Counted from the first letter of the stretch, positions 44,519-58,605 are shown. The stretch: DNA of 64,000 bases from Thinopyrum elongatum (GCA_011799875.1 CM022297.1:443287292-443351291), one strand, 5' to 3'. The notes: generated from the letters alone by a model not told the origin. Program-made: numbers and translations.

Positions 44519-46102
44519 TAAACATTTTCTCTATACATATTTAACATTTTTCAAATGGTTGTTCAAGATTTTTCAAATGTTTTATGTAGACTGATTTTTG
44601 TAATATATTTATTTAGAATATTTTGAAGTATAAATAAATAATTAAAAAAAGAAGCAAAAAATGAAAAAAAGGTGAAAAACAAAACAAAAAACAAGTTGTT
44701 GTTCCCGTGCGCCTGGGACGGCCAAACTCGGGCCACCTTTTAGCGAGGGTTCGTCCTGTCTCGCTGCTAGCCTACAGCGAGACGAGAGGAAATCTCGCTG
44801 GAACACGAGCTCCATATCGGGTTGGCCCATCGCCCCGCTCATCAGAGGGCACATGCCATATTCTCATTTTTTTTCTTTTTGTTTATGTTCTTTGTTTTAT
44901 TTTACTGTATTTATATTTGCAGATATTCTATACTACAAAAAAGATACTTTCCATAAAACATTTTAAAAATTGTTAATCAGGCATTTAGAAAATGCCAAAT
45001 ATGTACACAAAATGTTTATCATTTATACAAAAAATATACAATGTGAAATGTGTATAGAAAAAATGTTGCCATTTACTTAAAAAAGGTTAATCCAAGCATT
45101 TTTACAATTTTTGATTAAGTATTTGAAAAATGTTAAACTTGTATTTGAAAGATGTTAAATTTGTCTATAAAAATGTTGACCATGTATTGAAAAAATATTA
45201 ATCAACCATTTGAAAAAATGTTAAACAAGTACTTGAGAAATGTAGACTATTTATTCAGAAAATGTTAAATGTTTATAGAAAAATGTTGACCATGTATTTA
45301 TAAATTGATGACTTTCATTTGAGAAATGGTAAATGTGTATATAAAAAAGGTTGACCATGTTTTGAAAATATGTTAAAATTGTATGTGAAAAATGTTAAAT
45401 GTGTATATAAAAAATGTTGACCATGTATTAAAAAAAGTTAGAATTGTATTTGAAAAATGTGAATCAAGCATTTAAAAAATATTAAATATGTATAAAAATG
45501 TTGACCATGATTTAAAAAAATGTTAATCTGGTATTTGAAAAATGTTAATCAAGCATTTGAAAATGTTGAATGTGTATTAGATAAATACAAAAAATGTATA
45601 TAGAAAAACAATGAAACCCGAGAGAAAACAAAGGAAACACATGAAAAGCGAGAAAGAAATAAACAAGACTGAATAAAAAAAGAAAAGAAAAAACCCAGTA
45701 AAAACCAAGAAAGAAATAAAGAAAACCAAAAGCTAATAAAGAAACCAAAAAAGGGAATGAGACAAAGAAAACCATAGAAAAGCAAAAAAGGGAAGAAAAC
45801 AAAAATCTGTAAAAACCGAGGAAGAAACAAGAAAAAACGGTGAAAAATTGAAATTATAACGAAGAAAAAATAAAAATAAAAAACCAGGTAAAAAACAAAA
45901 GAAATTGAAAAAAAGAAAAGAAAAAAATATAGCGAGCGAACCTATAACGAGTGGTAGCGAGCGAAACGATCGAACCTACACTAATAGGTCAGCCCATATG
46001 CTCAGACCCTTCAGCGAGAGCTCTTTCCGTTTCGCTGATGGTGAGAGTTAGTTGTCGCGCATCACGCTGAATGCGAGATATAGCCCCCCTCCAGCTGGCG
46101 CG
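44519..46102 (-). repeat. AT-rich repeat family X, copy 3, inverted
   Basis: The reverse complement gives the same order as copy 1: GGGCTATATCTCGC and AGCTCTCGCTGAAGGG, the TTTTC tract, the array of ACATTTTT..CATGGTCAAC units (44990-45570), and a CGAGACGAGAGGAAATCTCGCTG end (44775-44800). It lies between the two inverted LTRs. Confidence 0.55.
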
Positions 46103-47058
46103 TGTAAAAATCCTCAAAATTAGATAGCAATATTTTTGAAGGCTTAGGTTACACCCGTGTCACAAGAAATAATTAGTCAAATAATCATGATTAACAACCA
46201 CACAAATATTTTTAAAAAATATTGCAGCCGAAAAACTAGTATGTAGCCATGTACAACGTTTCTTCTCCAAACCTCCTTATAGTTTGCAAATTTACAATTG
46301 AACGGTTGTCTCATTTTTTACATACAGAAGAAGCGATGTAAGAACCCTCAAACAAATATAACGGTCACCCTAGAGCGGGACCACCAGGAAGGGGTCTCGG
46401 CCCGCGGGCCTTTAGTAAGGCAAGGTGAAAAGGCAGAGATAGTGTACGGGCTCATTAAAGGTTCTGGTTTCCTAGTCTAGTCATGCGCACAAGTAGCGCA
46501 TGGACGACTTGGACCAAATGATGCTATGGGCAAAGCACACATCTAATTAGAGTAAAATGTGATATCACTCCTAGCTTAGATTTTATAAATAAAATTTGAT
46601 TTTCAATAAATTGGGTTAAGTTAAAATATTTTACCTACAAAGTATTTTGGGCCAACGGCTCAATGGTCGTAGCCATGGCCGATAAAGTTTTTCCTCTTTA
46701 AAAACTCATGGATCTACTTTTCTCCGGCGACTTGCGAGTACTTATTTTATACATGCCCAGCTGCTCTTATGTTATTTTTTCAGAACTAATGAGTTATGAG
46801 AACTCCGAGGAGATAGAGAAGTACCTATGATCAGTCTGGTCATATTAATGACTTCGCTTTAGCTAAATTGGAGTATGATTATGGGGAAGTCGACGATCAA
46901 GGCTATGAGCAGTAGATGGCCTCCATGGTTGATCTAGAAGACTCATACTAGGAGCAGGCGACATTCTATCGTTGTGGCCACTTAGAGTTAGTTGACACTT
47001 GAGGGGTCATTGTAATAAAAGTCCGCCTACTCATGGTGGCAGTTTCCTCATGTATATG
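46103..47058 (+). repeat. LTR, plus orientation, cut by the tandem array
   Basis: Starts TGTAAAAATCC and follows the reverse complement of 43285-44518 throughout. It stops at 47058 exactly where the chromovirus-like LTR begins. The last 88 bp of the LTR should reappear beyond the right side of the array, outside the window. Confidence 0.5.
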
Positions 47059-50000
47059 TGTCAGGACCCTGATCCTAAGTCACACTGATCTAGCATGTAA
47101 CACATCATATCACTTTGCGGCCTCACGCACGGTATCCTCACGGGTGCCACCTTATCTGGTCCGGGACTGTTTGCGCCTTTTGGCTCACGTATATGATAGT
47201 GTCGCTAGCATCCATATGACAGAGAACCCGGACCGACATGACTAGTCGTAAACCCAAGGTGGCACTAACTTACAGGGACAGATATAGATGACCCAGCAAT
47301 GCACGTGTCGGTCATCTACGTATGAACCCAAGTCGTAGCAAGCTACAAGGACTTAAAGGAACAACGCGTGACATTTCCCCAAAGGGACAGACACAGGAGC
47401 AAAGAAGGACACATGCCGATCATCCCATGTGTTCTGGAGCAGTAGCAAGCTACCATGGCTCAGTGAAAGCACTAGGAGATATTTCCCCATAAGAGAGGCT
47501 ACCAAGAATAAACAACTAGATTGTCGGATCCCACACATACCAAGCATTTCAAAATCATACACACAATATGCTCGATATGTGCAAAACTCTACGACTCCAA
47601 GTATTTATTCAGAAGGCTCTGAAGAGTCATACATAGTAAGAATTACAATAATGGGTCACATGACCCAACATACAGAGCATACAGGCAACGGAAGCATAAA
47701 CATGTCTGGGCACAGACAACTATAAATGAAAAAGGCTGAGAAGCCTGACTATCTACAAGACCCTCCCAAGGGTACAAGATCGTAGCTGAGGTAACAAGCT
47801 AAACGTCGAAGTCCACGCGGAACTACTAGTGAGACTGAAGTCTCCTCTGCAAAAACATAAATTAAGCAAACGTGAGTACAAATGTACCCAGCAAGACTTA
47901 CATCAGAACAAGCTACATATGCATCAGTATCAACAAAGGGGGTGGTGAAGTTTAACTACAGCAAGCCAGCTTTGACTCAGTGGCTATCCTGTACTATGAC
48001 TGATGGTAACTCTTTTGAGGTGGCGCACACGAGTCCACATATTCACCATATCAATACACCACTATGGATCCGCTCCCGTCTCCCTACGAGAAGGCCATCC
48101 ATAGCACTCACGCTTATCTTGCGCATTTTAGAGTATCCACTTTCACTTGTCTATGAACTGCATAAGCAACCCAGTAGTCCATTATCGCGGACGCGGCTAT
48201 TCGAATAGATCATATATAACCCTGCAGGGGTGTACTTCTTCACACACGCTCTCACCACTTATTGCCGTTTACACGACATGTACTCGGCAACCTTCAAGCG
48301 GAAGCTCAGCGAGGGTGTCGGCCACGACCTGACTAATCACACAAGTCTCTAGTCCAGGTTTATCGCCTATTCAGGTTCCATCCACAGGGAGTCCGGCCGA
48401 GGTTTCCACTATGGCCCCGAACGATGTGTGTAGGGTTCCCGAGGCACCAAACGGGCATCTCGGTACATCGGGCCACGTACCTGCCGCATCATAGCTCACC
48501 CCTAGGGTTAGCGCTGCGCACGACCTCCAGTATACTACAAACACCAGAAACTACTTGCAACCCCTGGACAGAGGACAAGGCGATCAATAAGCCGAGAGGG
48601 TCCATGGGTTTCGGGCCCAATGCATGGTAGTAGCTGTTCTTGGATCACAAACACAGAACTCAGTTCCTGAGGACGGTTTCAATGAGACAACCCACCATGT
48701 ACTCCTACATGGCCTCTCATCGCTACCTTTATCAAATCGTGTTCACACACTTAGCTCTCAACAGTAGGACATGTTCACACCATTCCAATCCATCCCAGAT
48801 GAATCAGACCCAACACAACTCTAAGCATAGCAGGCATAACAAGCAAGCATGAATGAGTAGGCACATCATGGCTCAAACAAATCCTACTCATGCTAGTGGG
48901 TTCCAACTAATTACTGTGGCAAAGACATGTCATGCAGAGGAAAGGGGTTCAACTACCGCAGCATGTAACAGTTGAAACGTTGTTGTCCTAATGCAGTAAA
49001 AGAGAGCAAGAGCGAGAGAGTGAGATTGTATCGGAATGATCAATGGGGGTTGCTTGCCTGGCACTTCTGAAGATAGTATAGCTCTTCATCGGTGTCAACG
49101 ATCACAACGTCGGAACAACATCCACTGAGAGGGAGCAACACCGGCAAACAGAGAAGGAACACAATCAATGCAATGCAACAATATGATGCATGAATGTGAC
49201 ATGGCAATATGCTGTGATTTGAGCTAATGCAGCTAGCAACAGAAGGGTTTGGGTTGATTTGAACCAAAGGTTCAAATTCAAATTCAAACTATGAATTTCC
49301 AAAGTGCATTAACATGTTTTTATCTATACAGCAAGGATAAGTTGCTTTATCATGCATGAAACCAGGACCAATGGATAGATTGGATTTTTCTGATAATTTT
49401 ATATATATAAATTATTCCATTTGGAGTTACGGTTGATTTTCTATGATTTTTAGAAGTTTAGGCATTTTTTCTGGATTTTCTAATTATATAGAATTAAACT
49501 AGTTCCAGAAAATGAATCACTGCGTCAGCACTACGTCAGGATGATGTCAGCGAGTCAACGGTTCAGCCCAGGTCAAACTAACCAGTGGGGCCCGCTTGTC
49601 AATGTCTAACTAAACTAACCTAATTTAATTAGCACTAACCTAGGTTAATTAGCAGGGCGGGGCCCACATGTCAGTGATCCAGGGGAGGTCAAAACCCTGG
49701 TCAACAGAGTCAAATACACCGGCATTGACCCGCGGCTCATCGCCGGCGAGGCCAGAGACGGCGGAGGGCTTCGGGTTTCTCCCTCCGACGACCAGAAGGA
49801 CGGCGGAGGGGCTCTGCGGAACCAGCGCGCTGCGGCGCGTCGGGTGGTGGTGGTGGGAGGTGCTGTGGTGGCCTGAGTTGTCGCCAGCGTCGACCACGAC
49901 GGCTGCCGGAGCTCGGGTGAGCTCGGGGTCGACGCTACGGCGGGCGGGGCAGCTTGTGCGGGGCACCCACGTGCTCTACGCGGCGCGGGGAGGGAGGTGG

Positions 50001-50616
50001 GCATGACGGCTGGGCCGTTGGATGGCCGGGGACTCATCAGCGGCGAGCACAGGCGGCGGCGCGTGCGGGCGAGCACGGTGCGGTGGCTACGGTGCACGAG
50101 GGAGAGAACGGAGAGGGGGAGGAGGAGCAGCAGCTCACGGTGGAGTCGAAGGTGGTCTTGGCGAGCTCGGGGAGGGGCTGATGAGGTCTTGCGGGCGCCG
50201 GCGATCTCGGGGCAGAGGCGGCGAAGATGGCGGTGCAGAGGATGATGGAGGGCGTCCGGCGTCGCACGAGTTGACGGAGAGGCGAGGGCGGTGGAGGCGG
50301 AGCCCGTGCGCAGGTCGGAGAGGCGAGGGGAGCACGGTGGCTGCGGTTTCACGGCGGCGAGCGCGTGGTGGTTGCGGCCATGGCGAGGAGAGGGCGAGAG
50401 AGAGGACAGAGGGGAAGAGTGAGACGTCCAGGGGGTCGGGGCGGCCCCGAGGAGAAGGCCCGAGGCGTCGCGGTGGCCTCGATGACGCAGGCGAGTAGGG
50501 AGGTGCGTGGCGTCGCGGGCGCGCGTGCGCTGTCTCCCTCCTCTGCCTACTGGCAGAAGTAGGTGATGACTCGCATGGGCCAGGTGGGCCGGCCCAGCCA
50601 GGTGAGTGGCCTCTGG

Positions 50617-50651
<35 letters not shown>

Positions 50652-51093
50652 GTTTTAGTTTTCTTTTTCTTTTTCTGTTATTTGTTTCTGGTCTAGTAAA
50701 AATGCTAAACCACATTATAAAATCATGAAAATAATTGTGGGCACTTCTGAAATTATTTCCAACAGCCCTCAAATGCTTTCAAGATTATTTGGACATTTAA
50801 AAATATTTATAACATTTAAATGTCCAAATGCAAATACCTTATGATTTAATTCAAAAATCCAAAGTGACCTAGAAAAATGTGCACCATTTTTGGCAGAGGT
50901 TCTAGACCAATCCAAAAATGATGAACTTTTGTGAAGGGCATTTTGGGTTCATTGAAACAATTTTCAGTTGAACCTGATATTTCAGAGGGGTGCCAGGGTT
51001 GGATCAATCCCCATTTCAAGTTTCAAAAATTTAAACATGATGAAATGAGGAACATGCAGAGTCAAGCAAAGCTAAAGCTATAGGACTGTGACA
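47059..51093 (-). repeat. LTR1 of the array (4035 bp)
   Basis: Contains a CT microsatellite at 50620-50648 and a GC-rich block (49660-50560). Frames of up to 375 codons there are compositional. The partner LTR2 has the same block with a frame shortened to 290 codons by small changes. Confidence 0.88.
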
Positions 51094-51129
51094 ACTCACC
51101 CCCACTAAACAGGAATCTCGTCCCGAGAT

Positions 51130-51468
51130 TCAAGACGTAGGGTAAGAAGACAGAGGGGACACAAAGCTAACACAATCTTCATGATCCAGATTGCACTTCA
51201 TAAGAACGTTGATTGCTTGCATCATGTTGATCTTGACATCCTTGCTTTCGAGATCTTTGTCCAATACAGTGACGACAGAAGAAACTCTACAAGAATCGAT
51301 CTTCTCAAAGATCGAGCAACTCAAGATCAACCCATGGAGTGAGACATTGAAACATCTCTTGAGCTGAGACACAAAACACACATCGAGAGGGATGGAAGAA
51401 ACAGATGACGGAGGCTCAATTTTGTAGGCAACAATTCCACGCTGGAGTAGGATGGTGCATGGTTTCAA
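51130..51468 (-). pseudogene. Remnant of Gypsy integrase C terminus / chromodomain linker (unit 1)
   Basis: The frame contains GIVAYKIEPPSSVSSIP and CFVSQLKRC, which correspond to the conserved GxVAYxLxLPxxLxxxHxVFHVSQLKxC block that ends plant Gypsy integrases. The following part (DLESKDVKI..INVLMKC) is where the chromodomain linker sits, but it is strongly decayed. It lies immediately before the PPT, as pol ends should. The amino acid sequence is identical in unit 2. Confidence 0.55.
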
Positions 51469-54400
51469 AGTAGCGAGGTGGTAATTGCCATGATTCCATA
51501 ACGAGACACCTTGGGAAGGTGACTCGTAGAAGTATTACCTTGAGTGGCAAAAAGAATTACTTTTGATACAAAGATCATTGAAACTCTTTATACCAGCCTG
51601 AGGCAATCACCATCGATCTTTTGAAGGAGTTCGAAAGAATGACATACTCGGACTGGGATGGATGATGTGGACTACCTTGTTGAAGACAATGTAATGGATG
51701 ATTTTTGCCTATCATCAGAAATGGATGGGACCCATGGTAGGACCACTTTTGAAGATGATCCTGAACATCAATTACTGAGGAGGACAGCCCATGGGAAATT
51801 GGCACAATGGCGGTGCAAGCTGGGAACAAAATGCAAATGTTGGGAATGTTCCAACCATCATATCCGCCTGAGATTCAGATCTGGTTAGTAACAGGATACT
51901 TCAGACTCAACATGTCTGAAAAGAAGAGTTGCAACACAAATTGACGAGATAACGTTGCGAGATTCTCGGGAAATGGACTATTGTAGTAAGCTCCAAAACA
52001 TGAGCTGGTTCTGCTACACACATGTGAACACGCTGTCCCAGACAAGCATGACCACATGGTAGTATTACAACAAAACACTACCGAGTTCTGGTAGGGAACC
52101 ATCATTGAGGATATCGAAGTCCTTTTATAAGCCCGGGTTAGCTCTTAAGAAGGAGCTTCTTCACCTTGAACAAATCAATCAGTGGCTTTGTGTGCTAGGA
52201 AACACATATAGAATGGAGGCGGCCAACCTATCAAACCATATAGTACTTCGCACATGCATGACTAACTTGGGACGATTCCAGAGGAAGCAAAAACAAGCTT
52301 TCTCGAATTCACGGCGGCAACTTGCATCAAATGCACATGAATTAGAGGAAGTCACTTCTTTCATCCAAACATATGCTTCATGAGCTGGCATGAAGAAATG
52401 CTTTCAAAAGTTTCCAACACTAGCTTAATGTTCAACAAAATCATGGAGAAGATAAGGATGTTGTCGATGGGCTCAACAACAATTCATCAAAATTTCCATG
52501 AAGATGGAATTCCACAATTATGTGAACAAAGTGATAGCATTGGTCAGACCCAAAGATATAATGGTGTATGCTCAAGGAACAATCGTGAGTAAGACAACAT
52601 TACGAACATCATTGGTTCTGATTTGATTTGATGATAGCCCACACACAAATCAAAGTTTTGACAAGACAATAGATCCAACAACTGATCACGAGGACCAACC
52701 GATGGAGATATCATCTTTCTTCAACACAAACACACACAAACGCAAAGATATCCCTTTAGAACGAACTAAGTTAGCAAAGCTTTTATCTTCCAACTCTCCA
52801 AGTTGTTGTTTAGCTTAACCAACTAGCCCAGGGGTATCCAACACAGATTCTTGGAGAAGGGGTGATTTACAAGAAACCAACTTGATCACGAGCTCAACAT
52901 AACAGTCAGGGGACAACCTTGTGATACTTCCGAGAAAATATTCGGAAAATCATGAACCACTGATATGTTATTAAGCTCGAGAGCAATCTTGCTTTCCAGG
53001 CAAGATGATATGATCAAAAAGCGAGAGATTGATACAATCCGAACTCATTGATCGAAGGGTGCACCAAGAAAATGGACTAGGTAGCACGATCATTCTTAGG
53101 ATGATGACTCAATAACCAGCACGCTAAGAATGAGAATATTGTGCATTAACTACCAAGCAACGGAGTTGCTAGGAGTATTGATTTCACACATCATGGCTCA
53201 CTTGTCGGTATTCCAGTTGCAACCACACGGGGACCGAGGAATGAACAACAATGGCGAGAAGTATCACTGCATCAAGAATTCATAAGAGATGGTGCAATTC
53301 TCATGACAATCCTGACATAAAGGGGGTAATACTCCAGGGTAGAATAGAACAGAAGCTGGATTGGCATTTTGATCTACAGAGCACAACTACTTTGACCCAA
53401 TCCTGGATATGGATGAGGTACTGGAGTTTGTTTCTCCTAGTCATTCTGAAATAGAATGACTTGACGGACCACAAGAGTAAAAGGCATCAATGAACACGGA
53501 TGCACAAATACTGCCGACTATCAACTGATACACGAGGGTCAGAATACAACTGGAAAGGGACAACTCAAAGGAACATATCAATTTCTGAGTTGTGGATGCA
53601 TAGATTAGTAAGTTGAACAAAGCTCAACATATTTCTTCCGGATAACCCATACAGAAAGGTAAATCTGGCAGAGTCACAATATAGAATGGAGAACTCATCA
53701 AGAGCAATCTCATTGTGATCTTTTGGTTCAGGAGAACTTTTGCCATGATGGTTCATGGTATTGGAAGAATGATATACCACGGACCTCGAGGGCTATCACA
53801 AAGGTTACTAATATCCTGAAGGAACGAGCAACACTATCAACATGAGGTAAGTAGAGTGAATCTTGGGTCCAAGGACCCAGAAATCGGATGCCTATTAACT
53901 AAATGGCATCGTGGGATGCTTTTGAGAATGATGGCCAGAATCATCACACTAGGAACACAAAACATGGCTAGATTACTAGGTGGTTCTCTAAGATACCATA
54001 GTGTCATAATAATAGCTTCAACATATAGGTCGAGGCAATGGAGTACCTCAACTTGGCAATTAGTGTGGTCAATCTGACCCAAAAGGACATCGGGAACATG
54101 GAGGAATGATTTTCAAATGCATCAGACTATTTAGAAACCTGGGATGACTCGGACAGCATAACGATTGTAAATGCTCAAAAAGATTTGAGACAACCTGCAA
54201 AATGGTGGCATAACCACTCAACATCACAATATCAAGGTTTCAAGATCAACTGTCAACACACGGAAATAGTAGAAACTGAACTGAGACTTGAATCCATCAA
54301 TCCTATAAGTCTACGGATTAGTAACATGTGATCCTGATAGAAAGATGAGAAGCCGAGTTCTTAATCCCAGTAGGAAAGGAGAGGGTGACTCAGATCAGAA

Positions 54401-54523
54401 GTACATAAGATAAAGGAGTAAAAAGAGCCTTACGTTCCCTTCAACAATCAATTCCCTTATATAATTAAAGCATTTCTAGACTCAACTTCGACCAGTTTGG
54501 CTTGGTAATCCTACAGGCAGTCA

Positions 54524-54536
54524 GGCTCTAATACCA
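54524..54536 (-). other. PBS of unit 1, tRNA-Met type variant
   Basis: The minus strand reads TGGTATTAGAGCC, four bases from the LTR2 end. It differs by one base from the usual TGGTATCAGAGC. Confidence 0.75.
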
Positions 54537-54540
54537 AAGC

Positions 54541-57500
54541 TGTCAGGACCCTGATCCTAAGTCACACCGATCTAGCATGTAACACATCATATGACTTTGC
54601 GGCCTCACGCACGGTATCCCCACGGGTGCCACCTTACCTGGCCCGGGACTGTTTGTGCCTTTTGGCTCACGTATATGATAGTGTCGCTAGCATCCATATG
54701 ACAGAGAACCTGGGCCAACATGACTAGTCGTAAACCCAAGGTGGCACTAACTTACAGGGACAGGCATACATGACCCAGCAATGCATGTGTCGGTCATCAA
54801 CGTATGAACCCAAGTCGTAGCAAGCTACAAGGACTTAAAGGAACAACACATGACATTTCCCCGAAGGGACAGACATAGGAGCAAAGAAGGACACATGCCG
54901 ATCATCCCATGTGTTCTGGAGCAGTAGCAAGCTATCATGGCTCAGTGGAAGCACTAGGAGACATTTCCCCATAAGAGAGGCTACCAAGAATAAACAACTA
55001 GATTGTCGGATCCCACACATACCAAGCATTTCAAAATCATACACACAATATGCTCGATATGTGCAAAACTCTACGACTCCAAGTATTTATTCAGAAGGCT
55101 CTGAAGAGTCATACATAGTAAGAATTACAATAATGGGTCACATGATCCAACATACAGAGCATACAGGCAACGGAAGCATAAACATGTCTGGGCACAGACA
55201 ACTATAAATGAAAAAGGCTGAGAAGCCTGACTATCTACAAGACCCTCCCAAGGGTACAAGATCATAGCTGAGGTAACAAGCTAAACGTCAAAGTCCACGC
55301 GGAACTACTAGTGAGACTGAAGTCTCCTCTGCAAAAACATAAATTAAGCAAACGTGAGTACAAATGTACCCAGCAAGACTTACATCAGAACAAGCTACAT
55401 ATGCATCAGTATCAACAAAGGGGGTGGTGGAGTTTAACTACAGCAAGCCAGCTTTGACTCAGTGGCTATCCTATACTATGACTGCTGGTAACTCTTTTGA
55501 GGTGGCGCACACGAGTCCACATATTCACCATATCAATACACCACTATGGATCCGCTCCCGTCTCCCTACGAGAAGGCCATCCATAGCACTCACGCTTATC
55601 TTGCGCATTTTAGAGTATCCACTTTCACTTGTCTATGAACTGCATAAGCAACCCAGTAGTCCATTACCGCGGACGCGGCTATTCGAATAGATCATATATA
55701 ACCCTGCAGGGGTGTACTTCTTCACACACGCTCTCACCACTTATTGCCGTTTACACGACATGTACTCGGCAACCTTCAAGCGGAAGCTCAGCGAGGGTGT
55801 CGGCCACGACCTGACTAATCACACAAGTCTCTAGTCCAGGTTTATCGCCTATTCAGGTTCCATCCGCAGGGAGTCCGGCCGAGGTTTCCACTATGGCCCC
55901 GAACGATGTGTGCAGGGTTCCCGAGGCACCAAACGGGCGTCTCGGTACATCGGGCCACGTACCTGCCGCATCACAGCTCACCCCTAGGGTCAGCGCTGCG
56001 CACGACCTCCAGTATACTACAAACACCAGAAACTACTTGCAACTCCTGGACAGAGGACAAGGCGATCAATAAGCCGAGAGGGTCCATGGGTTTCAGGCCC
56101 AATGCATGGTAGTAGCTGTTCTTGGATCACAAACACAGAACTCAGTTCCTGAGGACGGTTTCAATGAGACAACCCACCATGTACTCCTACATGGCCTCTC
56201 ATCGCTACCTTTATCAAATCGTGTTCACACACTTAGCTCTCAACAGTAGGACATGTTCACACCATTCCAATCCATCCCAGATGAATCAGACCCGACACAA
56301 CTCTAAGCATAGTAGGCATAACAAGCAAGCATGAATGAGTAGGCACATCATGGCTCAAACAAATCCTACTCATGCTAGTGGGTTCCAACTAATTACGGTG
56401 GCAAAGACATGTCATGCAGAGGAAAGGGGTTCAACTACCGCAGCATGTAACAGTTGAAACGTTGTTGTCCTAATGCAGTAAAAGAGAGCAAGAGCGAGAG
56501 AGTGAGATTGTATCGGAATGATCAATGGGGGTTGCTTGCCTGGCACTTCTGAAGATAGTATAGCTCTTCATCGGTGTCAACGATCACAACGTCGGAACAA
56601 CGTCCACTGAGAGGGAGCAACACCGGCAAACAGAGAAGGAACACAATCAATGCAATGCAACAATATGATGCATGAATGTGACATGGCAATATGCTGTGAT
56701 TTGAGCTAATGCAGCTAGCAACAGAAGGGTTTGGGTTGATTTGAACCAAAGGTTCAAATTCAAATTCAAACTATGAATTTCCAAAGTGCATTAACATGTT
56801 TTTATCTATACAGCAAGGTTAAGTTGCTTTATCACGCATGAAACCAGGACCAATGGATAGATTGGATTTTTCTGATAATTTTTTATATATAAATTATTCC
56901 ATTTGGAGTTACGGTTGATTTTCTATGATTTTTAGAAGTTTAGGCATTTTTTCTGGATTTTCTAATTATTTAGAATTAAACTAGTTCCAGAAAATGAATC
57001 ACTGCGTCAGCACTACGTCAGGATGATGTCAGTGAGTCAACGGTTCAGCCCAGGTCAAACTGACCAGTGGGGCCCGCTTGTCAATGTCTAACTAAACTAA
57101 CCTAATTTAATTAGCACTAACCTAGGTTAATTAGCAGGGCGGGGCCCACATGTCAGTGACCCAGGGGAGGTCAAAACCCTGGTCAACAGAGTCAAATACA
57201 CCGGCATTGACCCGCGGCTCATCGCCGGCGAGGCCAGAGACGGCGGAGGGCTTCGGGTTTCTCCCTCCGACGACCAGAAGGACGGCGGAGGGGCTCTGCG
57301 GAACCAGCGCACTGCGGCGCGTCGGGTGGTGGTGGTGGGAGGTGCTGTGGTGGCCTGAGTTGTCGCCGGCGTCGACTACAACGGCTGCCGGAGCTCGGGT
57401 GAGCTCGGGGTCGACGCTACGTCGGGCGGGGCAGCTCGTGCGGGGCACCCACGTGCTCTACGCGGCGCGGGGAGGGAGGTGGGCATGACGGCTGGGCCGT

Positions 57501-58569
57501 TGGATGGCCGGGGACTCATCAGCGGCGAGCACAGGCGGCGGCGCGTGCGGGCGAGCACGGTGCGGTGGCTACGGTGCACGAGGGAGAGAACGGAGAGGGG
57601 GAGGAGGTGTAGCAGCTCACGGCGGAGTCGAAGGTGGTCTTGGCGAGCTCGGGGAGGGGCTGATGAGGTCTTGCGGGCGCCGGCGATCTCGGGGCAGAGG
57701 CGGCGAAGATGGCGGTGCAGAGGATGATGGGGGGCGTCCGGCGTAGCACGAGTTGACGGAGAGGCGCGGGCGATGGAGGCGGAGCCCGTGCGCAGGTCGG
57801 AGAGGCGAGGGGAGCATGGTGGCTGCGGTTTCACGGCGGCGAGCGCGTGGCGGTTGCGGCCATGGCGAGGAGAGGGCGAGAGAGAGGACAGAGGGGAAGA
57901 GTGAGACGTCCAGGGGGTCGGGGCGGCCCCGAGGAGAAGGCCCGAGGCGTCGCGGTGGCCTCGATGACGCAGGCGAGTAGGGAGGTGCGTGGCGTCGCGG
58001 GCGCGCGTGCGCTGTCTCCCTCCTCTGCCTACTAGCAGAAGTAGGTGATGACTCGCATGGGCCAGGTGGGCCGGCCCAGCCAGGTGAGTGGCCTCTGGCC
58101 TTTCTCTCTCTCTCTCTCTCTCTTTCTGTTTTAGTTTTCTTTTTCTTTTTCTGTTATTTGTTTCTGGTCTAGTAAAAATGCTAAACCACATTATAAAATC
58201 ATGAAAATAATTGTGGGCACTTCTGAAATTATTTCCAACAGCCCTCAAATGCTTTCAAGATTATTTGGACATTTAAAAATATTTATAACATTTAAATGTC
58301 CAAATGCAAATACCTTATGATTTAATTCAAAAATCCAAAGTGACCTAGAAAAATGTGCACCATTTTTGGCAGAGGTTCTAGACCAATCCAAAAATGATGA
58401 ACTTTTGTGAAGGGCATTTTGGGTTCATTGAAACAATTTTCAGTTGAACCTGATATTTCAGAGGGGTGCCAGGGTTGGATCAATCCCCATTTCAAGTTTC
58501 AAAAATTTAAACATGATGACATGAGGAACATGCAGAGTCAAGCAAAGCTAAAGCTATAGGGCTGTGACA
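54541..58569 (-). repeat. LTR2 of the array, mosaic of LTR3 and LTR1
   Basis: From 54541 to about 54962, 18 variable sites match LTR3 and 3 match LTR1. From 55008 onward in the comparable stretch about 26 match LTR1, including absence of a 22-bp segment, and about 10 match LTR3. The CT tract is at 58101-58124. Confidence 0.85.
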
Positions 58570-58605
58570 ACTCACCCCCACTAAATAGGAATCTCGTCCC
58601 GAGAT

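Larger units (their letters stand above)
51094..54540 (-). other. Internal region 1 of the array
   Basis: 3447 bp with one recognisable coding remnant at 51130-51468 and otherwise scattered short frames. It differs from internal region 2 at about 45 positions by eye, roughly 1.3 percent. Confidence 0.8.

Noticed and set aside
49645..50772. Minus-strand frame of 375 codons in LTR1 (and 290 codons at 57376-58248 in LTR2)
   Set aside because: It lies wholly within the LTR, is Arg/Ser/Pro-rich with a microsatellite-encoded ER repeat, has no domain, and is broken differently in the second copy.
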